Numbered from the stretch's first letter, positions 1 through 5,409 are shown. The stretch: 8,318 bases of DNA from Bacillota bacterium (GCA_023404715.1 JAEYAR010000014.1:1-8318); one strand, 5' to 3'. Numbers and translations are program-made. Notes: generated by a model from the sequence alone, not told the origin.

Positions 1-169
1 CGGCCACCTCGACAAAGCCCTTTTTGAGCAGCGCACGCAGAACGCCTTGGACGGTGTTGATGTTGAGCTCGGAATCCTGGGCCAGGATCTGTGAGGCGGT
101 CAGCGATTTTTCCGCATGCATGAGCAATTTCATGATTGTTTGCTCTTTCTTGGTCAGCTTATCTTGCAT
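1..169 (-). CDS. BlaI/MecI/CopY-type winged-helix repressor, N-terminal part (cut by window edge)
   Basis: About 56 residues are visible, beginning MQDKLTKKEQTIMKLL and running off the left edge. The LTKKEQ.IMKLL helix, then ASQIL, then a recognition-helix region INTVQGVLRALLKKGFVE, match the winged-helix layout of the BlaI/MecI/CopY family (typical pattern LT.aE..vM..lW... followed by ..TTV...L..L..KG.v). Members are dimeric repressors, often released by proteolysis through a BlaR1/MecR1 membrane sensor, and commonly control beta-lactamase, copper or membrane-stress genes. The start is supported by GGGAG nine bases upstream. An inverted repeat covers its promoter, so autorepression is likely. 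The gene it controls lies outside the window. An unrelated small winged-helix regulator cannot be ruled out because the dimerisation half is missing. Confidence 0.72.
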   Translation of the reverse strand, partial: MQDKLTKKEQTIMKLLMHAEKSLTASQILAQDSELNINTVQGVLRALLKKGFVEVA

Positions 170-206
170 CGAAATCTACTCCCTTTTGTTCGGTGATCTC
201 TTGATG

Positions 207-240
207 CATACAGTATAAACTAGCTTTATCTGTATGTCAA
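207..240 (-). promoter_or_regulatory. Promoter of the BlaI-type gene with overlapping inverted-repeat operator
   Basis: Read on the minus strand, TTGACA (235-240) and TATACT (212-217) are separated by exactly 17 bases, an almost perfect sigma-A promoter. The arms CATACAG (207-213) and CTGTATG (230-236) form a perfect 7-bp inverted repeat, with a second inner ATAAA/TTTAT dyad between them. The outer arms contain TACA/TGTA, the half-site core typical of BlaI, MecI and CopY operators. The dyad overlaps both the -35 and the -10 boxes, so a bound dimer would block polymerase. The sites are seen directly; use by this repressor is inferred. Confidence 0.7.
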
Positions 241-326
241 TAATATTTTTCAAAAATCGCTTTATAAACCAATTCGGTTTCGATATGCAGACTGTGTAAA
301 AATCAACACGTACTACAACACTTTAG

Positions 327-530
327 GCGAAAGGTGGACTCGCTATACGGCATATAACGCTTATCTGGGGGTAGCGTATAGAAACGTTATACGATCTAAA
401 AACGACTGTCGGTAGTTGGATGTACTATACCAGAACGGTGGCGAAAGGTACGGATGTCACGCTTGTTGGGCGCACAGATTCTGATGAAACTGCATATGTA
501 AAGGTCACGGGCAAGTTTGGAGCTGGTTGA
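327..530 (+). pseudogene. Frameshifted 3' remnant of a probable secreted or surface protein gene
   Basis: The last about 50 codons (from 375 to the TGA at 528-530) read without interruption and end ...TDSDETAYVKVTGKFGAG, a plausible beta-rich extracellular C-terminus. Just upstream, another frame (from about 329 to the TAG ending near 413) reads ...RYTAYNAYLGVAYRNVI, equally protein-like, so the coding sense seems to jump frame around 400. Stops interrupt both frames further upstream and no start codon with a Shine-Dalgarno site is present. A strong terminator follows 39 bases after the stop, as expected for a real gene end. I cannot name the family. The stretch is more AT-rich than the flanking intact genes. 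It could be chance coding potential, but the protein-like composition and the correctly placed terminator argue against that. Confidence 0.45.
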
Positions 531-569
531 TCATTACCTCAGCAGGATATAGGCGTAGTAAGACCGACA

Positions 570-607
570 AAAAATCCGAGCTAGTTCACCCGCTAGCTCG
601 GATTTTT
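570..607 (+). terminator. Strong intrinsic terminator (bidirectional shape)
   Basis: AAAAATCCGAGCTAG (570-584) pairs perfectly with CTAGCTCGGATTTTT (593-607) over 15 bp around an 8-base loop. The T-run at the 3' end and the A-run at the 5' end allow termination in both directions. It lies 39 bases downstream of the stop of the broken gene at 327-530 and just upstream of the group II intron 5' end. Confidence 0.9.
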
Positions 608-610
608 GTT

Positions 611-846
611 GTGCGCCAAGCATTGGCAAGGCTAGGTGAAGAAAGACCACCGAGGGCTTGGCAAGTAGGAATTCCCAGCCAGGCAAGTGTGTCCACCGCA
701 CGGCGGAATCACCGGGAGCATCACCCCGAGTAGGCAAACAGATCCCTCATATGAAGGCCGAACAGGGCGACGAACGGCCGAAAGAGGAGCGAGAATTTAT
801 AGAAAAGAACGTGATGTCGGATCCCAAGGGCGCCATAGCGAAAAAT
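611..846 (+). mobile_element. 5' fragment of a class C group II intron (domain I region, no intron-encoded protein)
   Basis: The segment opens with GTGCGCC at 611, matching the group II 5' consensus GTGYG. It continues with blocks resembling the start of class C introns: ...GCCAAGCATTGGCAAGG, a GGT..GAAGAAAG..ACC hairpin, CCAGCCAGGCAAG.GTGTCC, GGAATC, and CTCATATGAAGGCC (about 748-760). Class C introns characteristically insert just downstream of Rho-independent terminators, and this one begins three bases after the T-run of the terminator at 570-607. There is no reverse transcriptase/maturase gene and no recognisable domain V/VI before the sigma-factor fragment at about 883, so the copy is 3'-truncated and cannot move or splice by itself. 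The right boundary is approximate. Family placement rests on remembered conserved blocks, not an alignment. Confidence 0.72.
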
Positions 847-882
847 ACGTCCTGATCGGGGCGGACGCCCTCAATATAAATC

Positions 883-1080
883 GAATCGACGAATGCGCCT
901 GAAGAGATCGGCGAGCTGCGGACGGCTGTCACCGCGCTGCCGGAAACGTTGCAGACAGCGGTCAAATTGTCGTTGCGGGGATATCGGATGTACGAGATTG
1001 CGCAAATCCTATGCGTGTCGCCGTCCGCAGTAAAAGCCGACTCTACTGGGCAAGGTCAGCCCTAAAGGCCCATGATGTGA
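883..1080 (+). pseudogene. ECF-type RNA polymerase sigma factor fragment (region 4), frameshifted
   Basis: From 883 the sequence reads ...PEEIGELRTAVTALPETLQ, then a helix-turn-helix, YEIAQILCVSPSAVK, which is the sigma-70 region 4.2 pattern (LP...r.v..L....g....EIA.iLg.S..aVKsr). After AAA at 1033-1035 the frame shifts by -1: the same frame ends at TAA 1063-1065, while the next frame continues SRLYWARSALKAHDVK, the normal end of region 4. The break sits in a run of four A (1032-1035), consistent with loss of one A. Regions 1 and 2 are missing, an in-frame stop lies at 877-879, and the 3' end runs into the opposing MATE gene without its own stop. This is a dead fragment, not a functional sigma factor. 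Confidence 0.75.
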
Positions 1081-1111
1081 AGCTTGCGGGTTCCGCCTCT
1101 CTGCCGGCCCG

Positions 1112-2509
1112 TCAAGGCGCCGTACGGTTCGCCTGCAAATCGTCACTGCACTGCGCAAAGATCCGCCTCAGCATCAGCAGGGCGACCAGGGACAGGATCA
1201 ACTCCGACACAGGCTGCGCATACGATAGGCCGTAAAGCGGGAACAGCCGGCCCAGCACGATTAAGGCCGGAATCTCCAATACGATCTTGCGCAAGATGGC
1301 AAAGGCGAAGGCGTATTTGCCCTTCCCCTGGGCCTGAAAAACGCCGACCGCGAGAAAATCCATACACAGGAAGGGCAGGCCGATGCAGTAGCCCCGCAGG
1401 AACCGCGATCCATAGGCTACGATGGCCTCATTCTTCATGAACAGCCGCGTCAGGCCGTCCGCCCCCACGTAGTAGAAGGCCGCGATCGCGACCAGGAACG
1501 GCAACAGGACCTTGGCCGCAAACAGGATGGAATCCTTCATGCGCCTGTGGAGACGGGCGGCATACGTATAGCTCACCAGCGGCATGATGCCCTGTGAAAA
1601 ACCCATCGCGATCTGCATGGGCACCATGTTGATCTTCTGCGCGATGCCCATGGCCGCGACGGCGTCCGCCCCATAAGCGGAGGTAAGATTGTTTAAAATC
1701 GTCATGCCTGTGACGTTGAGCAGGTTTTGAATAGACGCGGGCACGCCGACAGCGCATATGCCCAGCACGATCCCCCGCCGGAAACGAAGCATTCTGGGGT
1801 TCACGCATACAAAGGTGTCGCCTCGGCGCCTATAGAGAAGGACGAAAAAGTATACGCAAGCCGCGCAGTTGGATAGAAACGTCGCCAGCCCCGCGCCCGC
1901 GACCCCCATATTCAACCCCCAGGGCAGGATAAAGATCGGGTCCAGCACAATATTGAGCAGGCATCCGCTCATCGTGCCGATGCTCGCGTGCAGGGCTGCG
2001 CCCTCTGAGCGCACCATATAGGCTAATACGACGTTCAAAATTGCCGGCGTCGCGCCGCAGAGCACCGTCCAAAACAAGTAATCCGCCGTCGCCTGCTCGG
2101 TAGCCGCGCCCGCGCCCAGCAATCGCAGCAACGGGCCCTGAAACACGGCGCACAGCATCGAAAACACGACGCCGCAAAAAAGCGCGCAGGAAAAGCCGAG
2201 CACCGAGCTTTCGCGAACCGTCCGATAGTCCTTCCTCCCCAGCCCTCTGCTCATCATGCTGGACGTGCCCACGCCAAACAGGTTGTTCACCGCGTTAAAC
2301 GCCAGCAACACCGGCGCCGCCAGCGTCACCGCCGCGTTTTGCACCGGATCGCCCAGCGCCCCGACAAAATACGTATCGGCCAGGCTGTAGAGCACCATGA
2401 CCAGAGAACTGAGCACCGTCGGCACGGCCAGCTTAAAAACCGCGCGGGGCACCGGCATTTCTTCAAATAGAGAAAGCTTTGCATCCGTTTCCATCGCTCG
2501 CGCATCCAT
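1112..2509 (-). CDS. MATE family multidrug/cation efflux pump
   Basis: The 465-residue product has the length and 12-span hydrophobic layout of MATE transporters, integral membrane antiporters that expel cationic drugs or metabolites using a Na+ or H+ gradient. Two homologous halves are visible, about residues 15-215 and 235-440. Typical family features are the opening LAVPTVLSSLVMVLYSLADT, the GVAGAGLAT..SN stretch closing helix 6, and MPLVSYTYAAR in the second half. The start is the middle of three overlapping ATGs; it alone continues in this frame and has GGAG five bases upstream (2515-2518). A second in-frame Met at residue 6 is possible. It has its own promoter at 2547-2575 and diverges from the LytTR operon. 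The sequence most resembles Firmicute MepA/NorM-type members. The substrate cannot be told, and no frame damage is visible. Confidence 0.93.
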   Translation of the reverse strand: MDARAMETDAKLSLFEEMPVPRAVFKLAVPTVLSSLVMVLYSLADTYFVGALGDPVQNAAVTLAAPVLLAFNAVNNLFGVGTSSMMSRGLGRKDYRTVRESSVLGFSCALFCGVVFSMLCAVFQGPLLRLLGAGAATEQATADYLFWTVLCGATPAILNVVLAYMVRSEGAALHASIGTMSGCLLNIVLDPIFILPWGLNMGVAGAGLATFLSNCAACVYFFVLLYRRRGDTFVCVNPRMLRFRRGIVLGICAVGVPASIQNLLNVTGMTILNNLTSAYGADAVAAMGIAQKINMVPMQIAMGFSQGIMPLVSYTYAARLHRRMKDSILFAAKVLLPFLVAIAAFYYVGADGLTRLFMKNEAIVAYGSRFLRGYCIGLPFLCMDFLAVGVFQAQGKGKYAFAFAILRKIVLEIPALIVLGRLFPLYGLSYAQPVSELILSLVALLMLRRIFAQCSDDLQANRTAP

Positions 2510-2546
2510 CCATTCTCCGTCGGCATACAGACGGTATATCTATTCT

Positions 2547-2575
2547 ATTGTAGGATTGTCCGGCGCGCGTGTCAA
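2547..2575 (-). promoter_or_regulatory. Promoter for the MATE gene
   Basis: On the minus strand, TTGACA (2570-2575) and TACAAT (2547-2552) are 17 bases apart, a near-consensus sigma-A promoter. The start point would fall near 2540, giving a leader of about 30 bases before the ATG at 2509. The direct repeats at 2607-2638 lie about 32 bases upstream of this -35 box, so they could also affect this promoter. Confidence 0.8.
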
Positions 2576-2606
2576 GCACCATTCCACGCGCATAACGCGC
2601 CGGGCA

Positions 2607-2665
2607 GACCGCTCGGCGCGCCCCATCGACCGCTCGGCAATAAACGCTTGCGTTTGCCGGGCGGT
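2607..2665 (+). repeat. Tandem 11-bp direct repeats (21-bp period) plus an inverted third copy: candidate LytTR operator
   Basis: GACCGCTCGGC occurs perfectly at 2607-2617 and 2628-2638, starting 21 bp apart, two helical turns. LytTR-domain regulators generally bind pairs of about 9-bp direct repeats separated by 12-13 bp, i.e. a 21-22 bp period, next to a -35 box. Here the second repeat ends nine bases before the -35 at 2648. A third, inverted copy, TGCCGGGCGGT (2655-2665; 10 of 11 matches to the reverse complement of the 2629-2639 copy), lies between the -35 and -10 boxes. The first gene downstream encodes a LytTR protein, so autoregulation is the natural reading. Known LytTR sites are usually AT-rich, so the GC-rich core is atypical. 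Confidence 0.6.
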
Positions 2666-2675
2666 TTTGTATACT
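2648..2675 (+). promoter_or_regulatory. Promoter of the LytTR-ABC operon
   Basis: TTGCGT (2648-2653) and TATACT (2670-2675) are separated by 16 bases. The -10 is strong and the -35 weak, as expected for an activator-dependent promoter. The start point would be near 2682, 25 bases before the ATG at 2707. The inverted third repeat copy lies inside the spacer. The same region can also fold as a hairpin (arms about 2629-2647 and 2650-2665, with a 3-base bulge) followed by TTTTG, so part of the conservation could reflect a terminator-like structure. Confidence 0.6.
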
Positions 2676-2706
2676 GTATGGGAAGACTCAGAAAGGTGGG
2701 GCGCGT

Positions 2707-3147
2707 ATGAAGATCAGGCTGCACATCGATAGGCGCTACGAGGAGCCCGAAATCGTCATCTGCGCGGCGGAGCGCACGCCGGACGTTCTTCGATTGATGG
2801 AAACGGTGGAGGGCGCCACGGCGGCCACGGTGACCGGCTACGCCGAAAGGGAAGCGCAGGTGCTGCGCTGCGCGGACGTCGCGCGCTTTTATGCGGAGCG
2901 GGATAAGGTCTACGCGCAGTGCGGTCAGGGGACCTACACGCTCCACGAGAAGCTGTACGAGTTGGAGACGCGGCTGGATCCGGCCTTTTTCGTGCGCATC
3001 TCTCGGTTCGAAATCGTCAACCTGCGGCGGATCGTCAAGCTGGATACCAGCCTGACCGGCACGATCCGCGTGCTCCTCGAGGGCGGCGCCCAGGCCTACG
3101 TATCGCGCCGAAACGTCACCCGTATCAAGCGGATGCTGGGGATATAA
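2707..3147 (+). CDS. LytTR-family DNA-binding transcriptional regulator (stand-alone)
   Basis: The 146-residue protein has a short N-terminal beta-alpha segment (about 1-45) and a C-terminal LytTR domain (about 45-144), including FFVRISRFEIVNL (94-106) and the closing YVSRRNVTRIKRML (131-144), both family hallmarks. It lacks the receiver domain of AgrA/VirR-type response regulators. The size and architecture match the small LytTR proteins paired with a membrane protein in Firmicutes, as in the HdrRM and BrsRM systems of Streptococcus mutans. Such regulators bind paired direct repeats, and a suitable pair lies at 2607-2638. The start has an AGGTGGG-like Shine-Dalgarno site six bases upstream. 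It is first in an operon with a DUF3021 protein 18 bases downstream, then an ABC exporter, and is probably the operon's own activator. Confidence 0.92.
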   Translation: MKIRLHIDRRYEEPEIVICAAERTPDVLRLMETVEGATAATVTGYAEREAQVLRCADVARFYAERDKVYAQCGQGTYTLHEKLYELETRLDPAFFVRISRFEIVNLRRIVKLDTSLTGTIRVLLEGGAQAYVSRRNVTRIKRMLGI

Positions 3148-3165
3148 CGAAAGGGGGCTACGACC

Positions 3166-3675
3166 ATGAAGCAAGAGGGAATGTATATGCTGAAAAAGGC
3201 GCTGGGGCGCGCGGTATGCTCGATGGGGATCACGAGCCTTTTGAGCCTGGTCACGCTGCTCGCCGTCGAGCTTTGCGCGCAGCAAGCGGGCTTCGTGCCC
3301 CTGCTGCCCGATTTTCTCGCCCACTTCTCCTCCCCTACGATCGCGCTGGGGGTTTACCACGTGCTGGTCGGGCTCATCGGCGCAGGCTTTGGGGGCTTCT
3401 CCGTGCTGTTTGAAATCGAGCGGTGGAGCTTTCTAAAGCAGGGCGTCGCGCACTTTCTGCTCACGACGGCGGTATGGCTGCCCATCTGCGCGTTCCTGTG
3501 GGGGCTGGGCCGTTATCCGCAGGCGCTCTTCTCCATCCTGGTCAGCTTTACGGCCACCTATATCGTCACCTGGCTGACGGCCTATCAGCGCTGCCGCGAA
3601 GCCGTCCGCCGGATCAACGAACGCCTGGCGGCGCTGCGGGCGCAGGAAGACGACGGAACGCATGAAAGGATGTAA
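3166..3675 (+). CDS. DUF3021 family four-span membrane protein, likely partner of the LytTR regulator
   Basis: Four hydrophobic segments lie near residues 15-37, 57-82, 92-113 and 119-141, followed by a charged, probably cytoplasmic tail (142-169) with helical heptad-like spacing. The EIERWSFLKQGVAHF stretch between spans 2 and 3 is typical of DUF3021 proteins, which are repeatedly found next to small LytTR regulators. In related LytTR systems the membrane partner restrains the regulator; that role here is inference. The stop is four bases before the ABC ATPase start, so translation is probably coupled. The chosen ATG has GGGGG eight bases upstream. An in-frame ATG at 3187 (MLKKALGRAVCS) has its own AGAGGG seven bases upstream and may be the true start, giving 162 residues. 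Confidence 0.88.
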   Translation: MKQEGMYMLKKALGRAVCSMGITSLLSLVTLLAVELCAQQAGFVPLLPDFLAHFSSPTIALGVYHVLVGLIGAGFGGFSVLFEIERWSFLKQGVAHFLLTTAVWLPICAFLWGLGRYPQALFSILVSFTATYIVTWLTAYQRCREAVRRINERLAALRAQEDDGTHERM

Positions 3676-3679
3676 ACCT

Positions 3680-4540
3680 ATGGACGTATTACAGGTAGAG
3701 GGCCTTTGCAAGCGCTATGCGCGTTTCGCCCTGAAGGACGTCTCGTTTCAGGTGTCGGAGGGCCAGATCATGGGCTTCATCGGCCGAAACGGCGCAGGGA
3801 AGACCACGACGCTCAAGTGCCTGCTCGGGCAGGTGCACCCCAGCGGCGGCAGGGTCCGCTTTTTCGGCGAGGACTTCGCCCCAAACGAGCTATCGATCAA
3901 GCGGCGCATCGCGTTCGTCTCCGGCGGCATTCGCTTTTATCCCCGCACGCCGCTCAAGACGCTCACCCGTGTGACGCGGCGCTTCTACGACGACTGGGAC
4001 GATGAAACCTGCGCACGCCTGATGGAGCGCTTTCATCTGGACGAGCGCAAGCGCGCGGACGAGCTGTCGGAGGGCATGAAGGTCAAGTACATGCTTGCGC
4101 TCGCGCTATCGCACCATGCGCGCCTGCTCCTGCTCGACGAGCCGACCAGCGGCCTCGACCCCGTATCTCGCGACGAGCTGCTAGGGCTATTCCTCCGCCT
4201 AGCCGAAGAGGAGGGCGTTACGATTCTCTTTTCCACGCATATCACGTCCGATCTGGACAAGTGCGCGGATCACATCCTCTATATCCGCGCCGGCGCCATC
4301 GCCGCCTGCGAGGAACTGCCCTCCTTTACGGGGCGGTTCAGCCGCGTGCAGGGGCCCGCCGCGGCGCTGACGCCGGCCTTTTCGGCGCGGCTCATCGGCT
4401 GCCGTGCGCACGCCGGGCGGTTTCAGGCCCTGCTGCCCCGAACGGACGAAGGTTTTTCCGCCCTCCCTGCGGGCCTGGAGACGGCCTCCGCGACGCTCGA
4501 GGACATCATGGTGCACATGGAAAGGGAAGATGCGCAATGA
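3680..4540 (+). CDS. ABC transporter ATP-binding protein, YtrB-like
   Basis: This 286-residue cytoplasmic ATPase would energise the permease encoded next. Visible motifs are Walker A GRNGAGKT (35-42), signature LSEGM (129-133), Walker B LLLLDEP (149-155) with the SGLDP D-loop, and the switch STH with His187. The usual Q-loop glutamine is absent: the segment reads IAFVSGG (77-83), as in other YtrB/BcrA-like subunits that deviate there. The C-terminal extension after about 210 has no recognised domain. I chose the ATG at 3680, with AAAGGA nine bases upstream. An in-frame ATG at 3662 would overlap the preceding gene and lacks a good ribosome site. The stop overlaps the permease start as ATGA. 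The substrate is unknown; LytTR/DUF3021-linked ABC exporters are suspected in peptide or antibiotic resistance. Confidence 0.93.
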   Translation: MDVLQVEGLCKRYARFALKDVSFQVSEGQIMGFIGRNGAGKTTTLKCLLGQVHPSGGRVRFFGEDFAPNELSIKRRIAFVSGGIRFYPRTPLKTLTRVTRRFYDDWDDETCARLMERFHLDERKRADELSEGMKVKYMLALALSHHARLLLLDEPTSGLDPVSRDELLGLFLRLAEEEGVTILFSTHITSDLDKCADHILYIRAGAIAACEELPSFTGRFSRVQGPAAALTPAFSARLIGCRAHAGRFQALLPRTDEGFSALPAGLETASATLEDIMVHMEREDAQ

Positions 4541-5193
4541 TCAAAAATCTGCTGTATCAGGAATGGAAGCTGGTCGCGTTGCCCGTCGTCTACGTATTTA
4601 TGTCGTTTTGCCTGATGCTCCTCATCCCCGGCTACCCCTACACAATCAACTTCTTTTACACGTGCCTTGCCCTCTTCATGTCCATTCAGACGGCGCGCGA
4701 AAACCGGGATGTGCTGTACATGGTCATGCTGCCCATCGCCAAAAAGGACATCGTAAAGGCCCGCTATCTGTTCGTGCTCACCGTCGAGCTCTCGCAGATT
4801 CTGCTGTGCGTGCCGGTGGCCATCGTGCGCGGCACGGTGCTGACGTACGAAAACCCCCTGGGTATCGAGCCCAATATCGCGTTTTTCGCGCTGGCTTTCC
4901 TTCTCTTCGCCGCGTTCAACGCGGTATTCCTCGGCAGCTATTTTCGCGACGTGCAGAAAGTGGGCGTGGCGTTTCTCAAGGCGGCGGCCGCCGCGTTCGT
5001 CGTCATCCTGATGGGCGAGGCGAGCGTGCACGTCTCGCGCGCCGTGCAGGGCGCCTGCTTTTGGGATGCCATGCGCGCCTCCGATCAGCTGCGCCAGCTG
5101 CCCCTCCTCGCCGCATCCCTGCTCGTCTTCGCGGGCCTCACGGCCCTGCGCTACCGCGCGGATGTGCGCAACTTTATCGCGCAGGATCTGTGA
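4537..5193 (+). CDS. ABC-2 type transporter permease (ABC2_membrane_5-like)
   Basis: The 218-residue protein has about six hydrophobic segments (near 14-32, 36-51, 78-98, 113-134, 146-162, 187-205). It begins MIKNLLYQEWKL and carries ARENRDVLYMVMLPIAKKDIVKAR (53-76 in parts), the cytoplasmic loop signature of the ABC-2 permease family found with YtrB-type ATPases. The reading frame is open further upstream (from 4261), but that part is the wrong frame of the ATPase gene. The ATG at 4537 overlaps the ATPase stop as ATGA and has GGGA nine bases upstream, so coupling is expected. It probably dimerises in the membrane and forms the transporter with the upstream ATPase. No clear intrinsic terminator follows, so some read-through into the MFS leader is possible. 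Confidence 0.9.
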   Translation: MIKNLLYQEWKLVALPVVYVFMSFCLMLLIPGYPYTINFFYTCLALFMSIQTARENRDVLYMVMLPIAKKDIVKARYLFVLTVELSQILLCVPVAIVRGTVLTYENPLGIEPNIAFFALAFLLFAAFNAVFLGSYFRDVQKVGVAFLKAAAAAFVVILMGEASVHVSRAVQGACFWDAMRASDQLRQLPLLAASLLVFAGLTALRYRADVRNFIAQDL

Positions 5194-5209
5194 AGCGACG
5201 CGCCGGGGC

Positions 5210-5238
5210 TTTACAAGCGCCTTTCTACGTGTTATCCT
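5210..5238 (+). promoter_or_regulatory. Candidate promoter for the leader ORF and MFS gene
   Basis: TTTACA (5210-5215) and TATCCT (5233-5238) are 17 bases apart. The start point would be near 5245, about 26 bases before the leader ATG at 5271, so the leader ORF and all the attenuator segments would be in the transcript. Confidence 0.6.
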
Positions 5239-5270
5239 ATGCCTAAACACACGAAGGGAGGCGCGCTTTC

Positions 5271-5309
5271 ATGATCCTATGCATCGTCTTTGCTCCATGC
5301 AGGGCCTGA
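5271..5309 (+). CDS. 12-residue leader peptide upstream of the MFS efflux gene
   Basis: The ORF reads MILCIVFAPCRA, with a strong ribosome site (AAGGGAGG, ending at 5261) nine bases before the ATG. Codons 6 to 11 overlap the first arm of the attenuator (5288-5301), so a ribosome stalled here would change the folding of the mRNA in front of the MFS gene. Short leaders of this kind control erm, cat, msr and mef resistance genes. The hydrophobic I-V-F-A centre is loosely like the stalling motifs of macrolide leader peptides, but it is not an exact match to any I know. A second ATG at 5279 in another frame could encode a 19-residue peptide ending at 5338; it is less well placed relative to the ribosome site. 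Confidence 0.62.
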   Translation: MILCIVFAPCRA

Positions 5310-5405
5310 TTTTGGACGAATCATGCATGGAGCTATAACATTCTTTCTTCGTCCGGCAGGCTTTGCATCCTTGCGGATACCCCATTGAGCAAGTAAGGAG
5401 CAAAG
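5288..5405 (+). promoter_or_regulatory. Four-segment attenuator that can sequester the MFS ribosome-binding site
   Basis: Segment 1 (5288-5301) includes GCTCCATGCA, which pairs perfectly over 10 bp with segment 2, TGCATGGAGC (5324-5333). Segment 3, CTTTGCATCCTTGC (5361-5374), pairs with segment 4, GTAAGGAGCAAAG (5393-5405), over 13 bp with one bulged A (5367) and one G-U pair; segment 4 contains the MFS Shine-Dalgarno AAGGAG (5395-5400). Segment 1 can also pair with segment 4 over nine perfect base pairs (CTTTGCTCC with GGAGCAAAG). A weak segment 2-3 pairing (5 bp) exists. These exclusive pairings next to a leader ORF resemble translational attenuators of antibiotic-resistance genes. Which fold is 'on' is not settled by eye. 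The U-rich bases after segment 2 also leave room for transcriptional control. Confidence 0.65.
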
Positions 5406-5409
5406 TCCC

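Noticed and set aside
527..965. Several short open frames on both strands between 527 and 965
   Set aside because: They run through the terminator and the group II intron fragment, show no protein family features, and change frame relative to the sigma remnant.
1030..1040. Programmed -1 frameshifting in the sigma fragment
   Set aside because: The short A-run could slip, but the gene lacks its N-terminal regions and its own stop, so simple decay is the better explanation.
2572..3360. A 262-codon open frame on the minus strand opposite the LytTR and DUF3021 genes
   Set aside because: Low-complexity Arg/Gly/His-rich translation with no family features. The plus strand carries well-recognised LytTR and DUF3021 proteins with ribosome sites. 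GC-rich DNA often leaves such antisense frames open.
3662..3679. Alternative ATG for the ABC ATPase
   Set aside because: It lies inside the end of the DUF3021 gene and lacks a good ribosome site. The ATG at 3680 begins directly at the usual first strand of the domain.
4261..4536. In-frame upstream extension of the ABC permease
   Set aside because: This part is an alternate frame of the ATPase gene. The ATG at 4537 with the ATGA overlap and family-typical MIKNLLYQEW start is the real beginning.
4423..5250. A 275-codon minus-strand open frame opposite the ABC permease
   Set aside because: Its composition is that of an antisense shadow, and the plus-strand frame encodes a clear ABC-2 permease.
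5279..5338. A 19-codon ORF in another frame as the MFS leader peptide
   Set aside because: Its ATG is 17 bases from the ribosome site, too far. The 12-codon ORF starting at 5271 is better placed, though the alternative is not excluded.
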